Shown here piece by piece: positions 13,101 to 25,100 of a stretch of 64,000 bases of DNA (the first letter of the stretch is position 1; every line of letters begins with the position of its first letter). Both the position numbers and the translations under genes were made by a program. Source of the DNA: Yponomeuta sedellus (taxonomy: Eukaryota > Arthropoda > Insecta > Lepidoptera > Yponomeutidae); contig OW203748.1 of the NCBI GenBank assembly GCA_934045075.1, positions 10,928,794 through 10,992,793 on the forward strand, written 5' to 3'. The notes beneath the pieces were generated by a model. The model ran no database searches, was not told the DNA's origin, and was given only the letters and a program-made list of their open reading frames with translations.

Positions 13101-16100
13101 TTTCCGAGGTATATTGGGGCACAAAAAACAATACAAAAAAACTTAAATAACAGGTAGTCGTTGATGAACAGAGGCGGACTTATTTAAAAAGATTTTTTTT
13201 CCAGTCCAATAAATATTCTGAATAATAAAACAGAGAGCGGGAAATTAAGCTAAAAGAGAGAAATAAATCTAAAATCATCATCATCAGGCAATTTAGTCCA
13301 CTGCTGGACATAGCCCTCCCCTATGAGCGCCATAGCGCCCTGTCTTCAGCTTGCCGCATCCAGCATCTGCCGGCAGTTATTCGCAGATCGTCATCCCACC
13401 TGGTCGGAGGGCGTCTACACTACGTTCGCCGAGTCGCGGTCTCCACTCAAGGACACGTTTACTCCAAAATCACCTATTTCAAGTTTAGTAATAAATTTGT
13501 TGTTACTAAAGCTATAGATAGAGGTTTAAAATAAGGAAACGTATTAGTTTATTGTATTAATTAGTTTTAAATTCACTTAATATTATTATACTGTATTACG
13601 GCTGGCACGGACAGCCAGAGGTCGCTGGTTCGAATCCCGGTATGGGTGGAATTTTTAGCCTCTAAATAGATTTTCAAAATTGTCCATAGCACGGGTTAGT
13701 GCATTTAAAATAATATAGTTATTGAACGTTACAAAATAAACTAGGTGTCCATTTCAAAATCTATATCATTTTGGATAAAAGGTGGACAAAAAAACCTACA
13801 AACATATTATACGAGTATAATCTATTTTAAACTTTCGTGACTTGTACAAATAGAATATTTTCGACGCTTAGTCGCGTACAGTCTATTTATTGTTGCTTGT
13901 CCAACTTAGTAAACAAGATTCTAACCTTAAAATTGAGATTAGATGCCTAAACTAGACATTTTCTCGCAAATTCATGAACTATCATGAACTATGTTTATAA
14001 AATTGGCAGCGTGTTAACTAAAAGAGTGTTCCAGGTTACTTCATTTATAGAAATATGGCAGTTTTGGACTAAAAAGTCACAGATTAAGGGTAGAATCTTG
14101 TTTACTAAATTGGACAAGAATAAATAGACTGTTGTAATCCTGAGGCCAGGCGCGCACTAAGATATTTAAGCGCGCGATATTTTTGTCGCAGAATTATAAC
14201 GTAGGTATGAGGTATTATGTTAGTGCGCGCATAAGTTACAAAAAATCGCAGCGATTTTAAAATTGTGATTTATTATATTATTGCGCGACTATCGCGATGA
14301 ATGTATTGACGAATACCTTCTCTCTTTTTTTTCTCCTCAGAAGTAAAGCAAGACAGGCAATTTGTACGAAATCCATGTTGGAAATCAACAATCCATAAAT
14401 TTTTTCATCGCAGTACGCGCTGGGATTTTTTTTACGATAATAAACGCGCGATTTTCAAATCGTGTCGCAAAAGTTAAAATCGTAGTGCGCCAGGCGCGCA
14501 CTAAAATTATTTATAGTGATTTGTGATGGCTGATTGAGGGTAATATGAAACCTCATCAGCCGAAGATGCGAACAGGTGCCAGCCATCAGTCTTCTCGTGA
14601 CCACGATGACTGTAACGTCGTCGAAACGTCAAGGTAAAATAGCAATAAATTACTACGCGACGAAGCCCCGAAAATATTCTAAGTATATTATATAATCTTC
14701 TGAAATATAAAAATGAATCGCTGGATGTGTTGGTAAGCGCAAATCTCGAGGGCAGCTGAACCGATTTCGCTATTTGTTTTTTTAGAATACTCCTTGAAGT
14801 ACGAGGATGGTTCTTACGGAGAGAAAAATGAAAAAAATTAAAGAATCGACTGTAGGCGGTACGAAGTTCGCTGGATCAGCTAGTCTATAATATAAAAATG
14901 AATCGCTGAATGTGTTGGTAAGCGCAAATCTCGAGAGCAGCTAGACCGAATTCGCTAATTCTTTTTTTAAAATATTCCTTGAAGTACGAGGATGGTTCTT
15001 AAGGCGACTAAAATAAAACAAAAATTAAAGAATCGACTGTTAGGCGGTACGAAGTTCGCTGGGTCAGCTAGTTGAAAATAAAATGAAAGAAAAATTAATT
15101 ACCTGGCTTCTTTGAGTATAACATCTTTAAAGATCTTCAGAAGAGGCGATTGCGTTTCCTGGTTAACCTTCCTCTTTCCGTGTCTAAAATGAGCACCTTG
15201 CATTATTAAAATAATAAAGAAAAAAAACGACACTTTCGCAAATAAAAATCACCCATTTTATTTGTCCATATTGATCTGGGGCGCCTGGTGTTGCTGGGGT
15301 TAAGCAACACCAGGCCCGGTCAGATGCAGGATGGGTGACCGTCCCGTGACTACCGCTAGTGGGATTTTTCCGAGCGCTTCCGTGCTTCGCAAGGCACGTT
15401 GAGCCGTTGGTGCCGGCTGTCATATAATGGCTGTCGTTAAGCCATGTCAGAGGCCTTATGGGCGGCTTGATAACTTCTGACAGTAAGGCCCGCCGCTATC
15501 TTACAATCCGTGCTTCGCAAGGCACGTTGAGCCGTTGGTGCCGGCTGTTATATAATGGCAGTCGTTAAGCCATGTCAGAGGCCTTATGGGCGGCTTGATA
15601 ACTTCTGACAGTAAGGCCCGCCACTGTCTTTCAATCCTCCACCAACCCGGACTTGGCCCCAGTATGACCTAACCTTATTGCGATGCAGGATGAGGCCCGT
15701 GCCCCAGCAATGGGGACTGGGGATATCGTATGGTATCGTATCGATGTGGGGCAGGCATTCGCGATTACAGTTGTTGAATAAAGTCCAAAGTCTCGGAAGT
15801 TCAGGTTTCCTCACGATGTGGTTCTTAATTTTTATTATTATTTATTTTCCGGAAACTTGCAGTTTACTTAGAAATGGCTAGATCTAAAGCTGGCTCCACT
15901 GCGAAAGAAATGTCATTGTTTTTTTCCAACATTTAACCCGTTAAATTGTCAAAATATGGGCATGTCCTAAATGTTTGACATCAACCCTTTGTATGTTCCC
16001 ACTGCTGGGTCACGGGTCTCTTCCTGCACAGGAAGGTTAGGCTATACTCTACGTCGGGGGCCAAGTCCGGGTTGGTGGAGGATTGTAAGACAGTCGTGGT

Positions 16101-19100
16101 AGTGTGCGCAAGCGTTCCCGTGGCCCCGTCCCTTGCGAGTACAGAGGAACACCCCAGGAGTTTTAGTCTGTATACCGCCCTTTTCAGGGCGCGCTCCCCG
16201 AGCCGGTGGTAACCGTAATAGGGTTCCTCCTGGGTAAAAAAAAGGCTTGTAAGACAGTAGCGGGCATAAATGTTTAGTAAAACAAACGTTCTCCAAACAC
16301 CAAACAGAAAGGAAAATATTTACCTCGCATTCGAAAAACCAGTCTCCATTTTTGACAACTTGACAAGTCCAACTGTTGTTTTTTCTTAAGTTCAGTTACT
16401 CTTTTCCATGACACTGACAGCTTATTTTCAACTTTGACACTGAAAGCAGGTCACCACGCGACTAGGTTCCGGGTTGTGATAAAAAACTCTTTAGTTTTAA
16501 TTAAATTTGCTTCACTCCCTTTACTGTTTCATTGGTCGCCGGAATCCGACACATCGAGATACGTCCGATCCGAATCCGTCAAAATACGGGTCTAGAAATC
16601 TCGAACCTAATTCGGACATTGCTAACGCAATCAGTACAAAAATCAATTTTATGTTCAACGCAAATTGTGATTGTATCCGTATATTTGGAAAATATCGCAA
16701 AAATATTATAGTTTGTTTTCGGAATTCAATGCCTCTCGCTAAGTCGTGACGAACGCCGAGTTGACAAGAGACACCACGACCATCAGAACACATAGGTACC
16801 AAGAATAGATGAATCTTTTGAATCGATCTGAATATCAACATAGAGAACAAAGATGTATGTTGTTATTGAAAGGCACAAGCAAACTGCTTAGTTGGCTGCA
16901 ACAAGACCCGTGAGCTCTACTGTGCACAGTCAACAATTCGGTAACCTATAAAAGCGTAGGAACGGTGCTAACCCGTACTATACTTACATCATCATAATAC
17001 GGACATAACTCGTGACACGAATGCTTTGACTCAGTTTTCTTCGCTTCTTGACTTTTCTGAAACATTTAACATAAAATCCTTTTAGAAATAAACTTCAATC
17101 TTGTTCTCTTCAGTGCCGGTCGTAAGCCTGTTCTCTTCAGTGCTGGTCATAGGCCCCAATGCACGCCACTTCCCATGGCATAGGCATGGTCATCCTCATC
17201 CAGACACTGCCAGCAATCTGCCTTGATCGTACGTCCAGCCGGGGGCACCCTACGCTACGTTTGCCGATTCGTGGTCTTCACTCTCGTACCAGTCGTTTTA
17301 GTCTGTTAGCTTTTAGAATATACCTCGGGCTCTAGAGTAGGCTTCGGTTTTCAACGAAAGCACACGAGTGTAATACTTCTTCCTGCTCTGTATAAAACTT
17401 TTCACTATTTTGAAAAGTCATGTAATTGTTATAAATCATATTAGTTCCGATATTTCTATTACACGGATATATCCGATTCTATTCGATAGAGGAGTCAAGG
17501 TTTATTCTAAAATAGGTGATCAGGATATCTATGATTCTTCAGTCCAAAGCTTTGAGGAAGCTTGATCCAAAACTTAGTGCAGATTTCTTTGTTGGTTAAA
17601 ATTATTTATGGAATGTTTTTTTTAGTTTTAAATATTAATGTAGTGCTTTAAACTGTTACTGGATTTTTGCTTTAAGAGCTTAATTAAGTGCTAATTTTTT
17701 TTCTATAAGTGGTGACTTATAATTGGCCTTCTGTATGTTTAATTTTTTTGTTACTCTTTGTTATGTGCTGTTAGTCTTCCCAATATTAAATAAATAAAAG
17801 CAAACAGACTGTACCTAGTTACCTAATCAATAATTGCTAGACCCGTTTAATCTAATTAAACGTTTACCTTCTTAAAAAAATTGGCCCTTTTTTCTTCGGC
17901 TTTAGCCTTTTTTTCTTGCTCCCGCGCCTTCTTCTTCTGCTGCTTGATCCTTCTCTCCTCCTCTTGTCTCTCCTTTCTTTTTTGTTTTTCCACCTCCTTT
18001 GCCTTTCTCTCCAGTTCTTTTGCTCGCTTCTCAATTTCTAGTTTGGCCTTCTTTTCTTCTTCTTTTGTTCGTCTTTCTTCTTCGTTAGCCAGTCTTTTTG
18101 CTTCAGTGTCATTAAGTTCTCTTTGCAAAGCGTGCTCGCTTGACCTGACACTCCTGACGTTCTGGGAAGGTTACAAATTTCAATGGACTAGTGGTTCTCT
18201 GAACTATGGCAATCACATTTGATAACAAATCGTAATTGTCATACTAAAATTCTAGAGAAACTTTTTATCGTGAAACTTATAAAACTATATTATGTCGCCG
18301 TAGTTTTGACTTACAGGAAGGGAAGAAGGATTGACGAAAGATATGTTAAGCAAATATAGGAGGCGTTATCAGACGGGCATCCATCAATCAGCCTGTACTC
18401 GTCTACTGCGGGAAACAGGCCTCCTCCATACGCATCCAGCCACAGCCAGGCGGGCATACTTCGACTAAATTGGAGATGTAGTAGCAAAGGGCAAGAAAAA
18501 AGTACACTGAACCGGCGTGTCTGCACGCAAAGACCATATAAGTACGTTGTTAAAGCAAAGAAATCAGGATCTTAGGAGAAAGTCAACTCGGACTTGGCCC
18601 CCGTGGTCTTCACCACGGGGGCCAAGTCCGAGTTGGTGGAGGATCGCCGCGATTATCAAGCCGCCCATAAGGCTTCTGACATGGCTTAACGACTGCCATT
18701 AATGTCGTACCAAAGTCGTGCTCCTACTTTTTAAACTAAGACTTTCGGAAGCACTACGCATTATCACATAGTTAAATTTTCAAGGTTTAATTTTTTTTTA
18801 ACTTTAATTAAGTGATTCCGGAACTAAGTTAAGAAGGCGTCTTACATCTTTGCAACATCCGCGCGTGGATCTCGAAACCTTTGACCGCGAACTTATTTCG
18901 GAACTAAAAATTTTGTGAACCGTAATTCTGGAATTCCCTTAGTTAAGTAATAAACTTACTTCCCTGCTAATCCGCACGATAATCTCGAAGCCTTTGATCG
19001 CGAATCTTTGAAGGACGTAGTCGTTCTATTTGCTTGGTCCTATTTCGGAACTAATATTTTGTGAACCGTTATTGTGGAATTCCCAAAGTTAAGTATTAGA

Positions 19101-22100
19101 CTTACTTCCTTGCTACATCCGCACGATAGTCTCGAATCCTCTGATCGCGAATCTTCGGAAGACGACGTCGTACTCTGGTCTTTGTCACATGGCTAAAACA
19201 AGTCGTAAGCCGTTAAAGAACAGAAATTTCAAATTGTATTTCAATGCAAATAATTTACGTGCTATTTGTTGAATATTCAAAAATGTTCTATTCAAAGTAG
19301 CGCGGAAACTGTGACGTTTTCAACTAGGACTCCATTATCCAGAAAACTCTGGAAAACTTTGTACTTTTTTAAAAAATCATTATTCCTAGATGTTTTGTGG
19401 TGACGGTCACGTGTGAGCCTGACGATGCCTCGGGTTAAAGGCGAAACGCGTCGCGTGTTTTCTCACACAAGTAAGACGGAAACACATTATTAAAACGTGA
19501 CCCGACGCGACGTGTCGACACCCGATGTACACCGTGTAATTACCGTGCGCATGGAGTCGCGTCGGATGTTCATAGTGTGATTCTAGTCATGGAAAATAGT
19601 ACAGTTTGATTCGACTCAACACGCGTCGCGTTTCGTCGGGTCGCGTGGCGTTTTAATAATGTGTTTCCGCGTGTATTGGTGTCGGTGGTGTTGTGTTCGT
19701 GTCTTGCTTCTGCTTGAAAAAGTGTGAGGGACGGCGGTGCATTGACTAACCGCATGGTGCTTGTGGGCATTTTGGCGGATTTCCGCAAAGTAAGGCCTGA
19801 TTCCATACAATCATTCCAGGAGTTTTATTTATCCTGTCTTTAAGTCTTTTCCTTGTAAAAACTTCTTAGAGAAAATCCCCCCAATATTTAAAAACCTATT
19901 TAGAGGCTAAAAATTTCACCCATGCCGGGATTCGAACCCGCAACCTCTGGCTATCCGTACCAGCGCTCAACCAATTGAGCCAATGGGCGACTCACGGCAT
20001 CAGTGAAATTTTGAACCTCTTTACAATATTCTCTGTATTATTTAGCCTCTAAATAGGTTTATAATTTGTTCCTTAGCACGGGTTAGTGCATTAAAAATAA
20101 AAATAGTGTAATCCCCCCAATAGTTTTAGGAACCGTAATTTTGAATATCTCATTATTCCATTAAAGACTCTAAGTGATAATTTTTCTAACCATTGTGATT
20201 GTAAATTTTAGTTTTACTATTATTAAGAATAGCCATAGATCTAACCTCAATTGTAATGCATCATAATTTTACCTAAATACTAAATATGTGTATACACCTG
20301 AAAAGGTAGAACATGGAGATTCAGATGTATGTAAGCAACTACGACCGCCAACTACGTCCGTCCGTCCTTTCGTTCGTTCGTTCGTTCGTTCGTTCGTTCG
20401 TTCGTTCGTTCGTTCGTTCGTTCGTTCGTTCGTTCGTTCGTTCGTTCGTTCGTTCGTTCGTTCGTTCGTTCGTTCGTTCGTTCGTTCGTTCGTTCGTTCG
20501 TTCGTTCGTTCGTTCGTTCTTTCGTTCGTTCGTTCGTTCGTTCGTTCGTTCGTTCGTTCGTTCGTTCGTTCGTTCGTTCGTTCGTTCGTTCGTTCGTTCG
20601 TTCGTTCGTTCGTTCGTTCGTTCGTTCGTTCGTTCGTTCGTTCGTTCGTTCGTTCGTTCGTTCGTTCGTTCGTTCGTTCGTTCGTTCGTTCGTTCGTTCG
20701 TTCGTTCGTTCGTTCGTTCGTTCGTTCGTTCGTTCGTTCGTTCGTTCGTTCGTTCGTTCGTTCGTTCGTTCGTTCGTTCGTTCGTTCGTTCGTTCGTTCG
20801 TTCGTTCATTCATTCATTCATTCATTCATTCATTCATTCATTCATTCATTCATTCATTCATTCATTATAGACTGTTTCAGTGAGCGTGTTTGTAGTGAAG
20901 TGTGTGAGGTATTCCACACCTCAATTAAAGGGCTTTTTATGTATCCTATAAACGTCCTACTGCAGGGAACAGACCTTCTCTCAGAGAGAGAGTGTGGGCT
21001 CAATCACCACGCGTGCCCACCGTAATATGGCAATTACAAGCGCCGAGTCTCAGGTTTCCTCACGATGTGTTCCTTCACAACTAGCGGGTATCGTCGGTGT
21101 GAATACTGCAGTGTTACCGTGGGACATTCCGGCTTGCAGCTAGCTTCTCCGTCAGTGGTTGGTTCATCAAAGGAACTTTTAAGGGCCTGTAAAATAAATG
21201 CACTATTAACCCCTGTATTTTCCCACTGCTGGGGCACGGGCAGCGATTATAATAATTGGCTACATAAAAAAGTGATGTTTGGGTTACAGTAATACTTTCT
21301 TAATAATATAACCTGTTGAACGTTATTCTTTATTATAAGTATACAAGGGAGTTTCCATTCATTAGGTATAGTTATACAGGGCGTCCCAAAGTTATGGGCC
21401 ATGAATGGAAAGTACCTAAAATATCGTAGATAGGGTATTTTGCTGAGACAAGACATTATGTTATTTTTAAAAGTTAGTAATTCTGCATTCAAAGATTTCC
21501 TAAAAATTGCTTGCCTTGTCTGGGAATCGAACCGAATTATATTTAAAAAAAAACACCCATACTTTTATGATGCCTATTGAAATAAAAGGCCAAAAACTAA
21601 TAACTCTTCTTAAGTAACATAGTATTTTAAAAGAAAGGTACAGCGTGAAATTAATCATTTTAATCAAATTAAAAACATACATGAAACTGCCGTAGTCAAT
21701 TAAGTTGAGAATGAAAAATTAAAATCAACAGGCTGCGGACTCATTAAAAGATTGGCGATTTGCGTAAGACAATCGGGATCACATTTTGAGCATTTAATAA
21801 TTTAATTAACAAAAAAATACCCACTTAATTAACTACAGCAGTTTCATGTATGTTTTTAATTTGATTAAAATGATTAATTTCACGCTGTTCCTTTCTTTTA
21901 AAATACTATGTTATTTAAGAAGAGTTATTATTTTTTGGTCATTCTTTCGATTGGCATTATAAAAGTAGGGGTGTTTTTTTTTTACATTTAAGTCGGTTCG
22001 ATTCCCAGACTAGGCAAATAATTTTTAGAAAATCTTTAAATGCAGAATTACTAACTTTTAAAAATAACATAAAGTCTTCTTTCAGCGAAATAGTCTATCT

Positions 22101-25100
22101 ACGATACTTAAGGTACTTTTCCTTCATGGCCCATAACTTTGGGACGCCCTGTATATCAAACGGGTATAATCGCGATTATTTATTAGGTAAAACGTAATTG
22201 CTGCTGTGTGGTGTCGGCCTAGAGAATAGCACCAACCCAATTCTTCCCGCGGGTGTCGTAAAAGACGACTAAAGGACACAAACCGGGGGGTGGGCAGCAG
22301 CGCCCCCCGTAGTACAATTCCACCGAACTGCGATCCCCAACCCGCATGCCCAGTTTGGGGATGATGGGCATTACCCCCTATGAAAGCACAACGTGGCGCT
22401 CTTTAGGGGAAGGCTATATCCAGCAATGGACTAGTATAGCGTGACGACAACGACTAAAACGTAATTACATTATTTCCCGACGTTACGGCAGCGTTGCAGT
22501 TGCCGTGATCTCAGGTACACTGAAGTGGCTATGTACGGTCAATTATTTGTAGGTAGTCACTTTTAATTTTTTGCAGCTGGCCGACACACAACACTCACTA
22601 CTCCCGCGGACAGGTCCAGTGATAAGGCGAGTGTTTTGTATTTACTTAGTACTGGATTCTACGTACTTGAAAGCTAAATTACCTTATTTCCCGAAACGTC
22701 GGCAAATAAGGTAATTACGTTATTTATTTTAGCAATAAGGCCGCCAATTGTACTTTGTATCATTACATGTTTTATAATATGTGCTCTGGTGTACAATAAA
22801 GAATATTCTTATCTTATCTTATCTTACGTTTTACCTAATAAATAATCGCGATTTGACCCGTTTTATATGTAACTATGTATGAGTATCGCGAATAATTAAG
22901 AAATACTATCCATTAGGTATATCGGCATGATATTATGTAATGCAATGTAAACAAATTGCAAAAGGTACCTTAACTTTAGAGCACACTGTGCTGTCAGCAC
23001 AACTGACTTCCTGGTTTTGGGGTGCATTTCCGAACGTTTCCCCCAATCCACGTTTCTCGAGTGCCTTTATAAAAGACTCGTCGACGCCTTCTCTTTTGAG
23101 TTCCTCCTTGAAAGCCTTGAACAAATAAATAAATAGAAAATTACACGACAAACAAACAAATATAGGATGTTACAGCAATTGGATTCTTCGCCAAAATTAT
23201 AAAATCTTCTGAGTGCTTAGTGCGAGTTTGACAGATCCAATGGAATAACTTTACTACCGCGTTAATCGAACATTGAGTAGTGAGTATGAGTAAGTTAATC
23301 GTTCGAACTGGCAAAACGCTGTCACAGTACAACTCGCACTCGCGTTTCTTCGTGTTTTGGCTGGTAAACGTGTTCACTTCTCAACGTGAACCATTACAAC
23401 TCGCACTCAGCAATTTTAATTTCCATACTTGTCGCTAGGTGGCGCTTCCTCGATGCCATAGAAATATGAGTTTACATTAACGCGATCAAGTAGTTAAAAA
23501 ACTCGCACTAAGCACTCGGGCCTTACTTTGGGTGTCGATATCGATATTAACCCATGTGCATCCCCACTGCTGGGGCACGGGTCTCTTCCTGCATCGCAGG
23601 AAGGTTAGGCCATACTCCACCACGGGGGCCAAGTCCGGGTTGGTGGAGAATTTTAAGACAGTGGCGGGCCTTACTGTCAGAACTTATCAAGCCGCCCTTA
23701 AGGCCTCTAACATGGCTTAACGCCTGCCATTACACCAGCACTAACGGCTTCATTTTGGGCTCGGAAAAACTACCGCTAGCGATAGTCACGGGACGGTAAC
23801 CTATCCTGCACCTGACTGCACGTTAATTTTTAGCAACGTGAGCCAAACATTAACGTTATTTACGCTACACCTGGCAATAAAGTGGATTTTTCCGCATGCT
23901 CCGCGTACGGAAAAAGCCGCTTTCTGGCCAAGTGTAGACATAAAAAGATGTATACAACACGGGAGGTAATAATGAAAGCTCTCGATCGCATATTTACGTC
24001 CCTCGCTTGCAGCTCGGGCCGCAAACTTCTGCGATCTCGGCCTTTCTTTGTATTACCACCCTTGTTGTGTAATGTACTATTATAGCTCACGCTGCGCCAC
24101 GCTTTACGGTGCTCTGGCGTCATCTAGCGGCAAGATTCAAGCATTTGAGTAATCCTTTCTTCTTTCCAACAATATATAAATGGATTGCAGACGACACGTA
24201 CAGTCTGTTAGCTTTTAGAATATACCTCGGGCTCTAGAGTAGGCTTCGGTTTTCGCCGAAAGCACACGAGTGTAATACTACTTCCTGCTCTATATAAAAT
24301 GTTTGTTTGCTATTTTGAAACAATATATTTCATTGCAAGTGCGGAAAGGCTGTCATTGCAAAGAGTTCCGACAAATGTCTACCCGAGCCGAGGCGCAGCC
24401 GAAGGTGAGCGTAACAGTCGGAACAAGTTGCAATGACGGTACCGCACGTGTACTGAACGACTATTTTTAATACAGTTGCGAAAAAAATAAGCAATTTAAT
24501 AAAGAAAAAATATTTTTAAAATGGCGCCAACCGTAAGTAGAATATAAGCAGAGATTTTTTTTTCTTCACCCATTCTGGTAGGCAAAGGGAACTATGCCCA
24601 TACAGCCAGTCTTCAGTAGGATCTTTTTATTGATATGAAATGAAAATGAAATTTAATGAGAGGAAATGAAATTAAACCTAATCTAACTCATTAAATCTGA
24701 TATTGAAACAAGTAACTTCTTTTTAGAAATATACGTATTTGCATGTATCATAAAAACTTGTATGATTTTTTTTAGTAAAAACTTCATGGTTGGTTTTTCT
24801 TAGATATGTAAAGTTATAAATAACAATATCAAATAAACTTTACCTCATTGCAATATAATATTGATGAGGTATTAGGTCTAGCAAATATTGATTAGGTAAC
24901 TAATCATAGGTAAATAAGATTAGGTACAGTCTGTTAGCTTTTAGAATATACCTCGGCTCCTATCGGATGGAATTGGATATTCGTGTAATAGAAATATCAG
25001 AACTAATCATTCATCATTCATTTTAGCCTATTGCAGTCCACTGCTGGACATAAGCCTCCCCCAGGGTGCGCCACAAGACCCGATCTCCCGTTTTCGCCAT

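Noticed and set aside
16521..16850. Minus-strand 109-codon frame
   Set aside because: Hydrophobic, no splice signals, no match to the surrounding gene's phases; the opposite strand is equally open.
17881..18222. Plus-strand Ser/Phe/Leu-rich frame
   Set aside because: Complement of the Glu/Lys-rich exon 6; pyrimidine-rich composition keeps it open.
18835..19190. CRISPR-like array
   Set aside because: Only three diverged copies with uneven spacing and no spacers; the genome is eukaryotic.
20288..21025. Long open frames (Phe-Val-Arg-Ser and Asn-Glu-Arg-Thr repeats) on both strands
   Set aside because: They are translations of the TTCG microsatellite, open in several frames at once.
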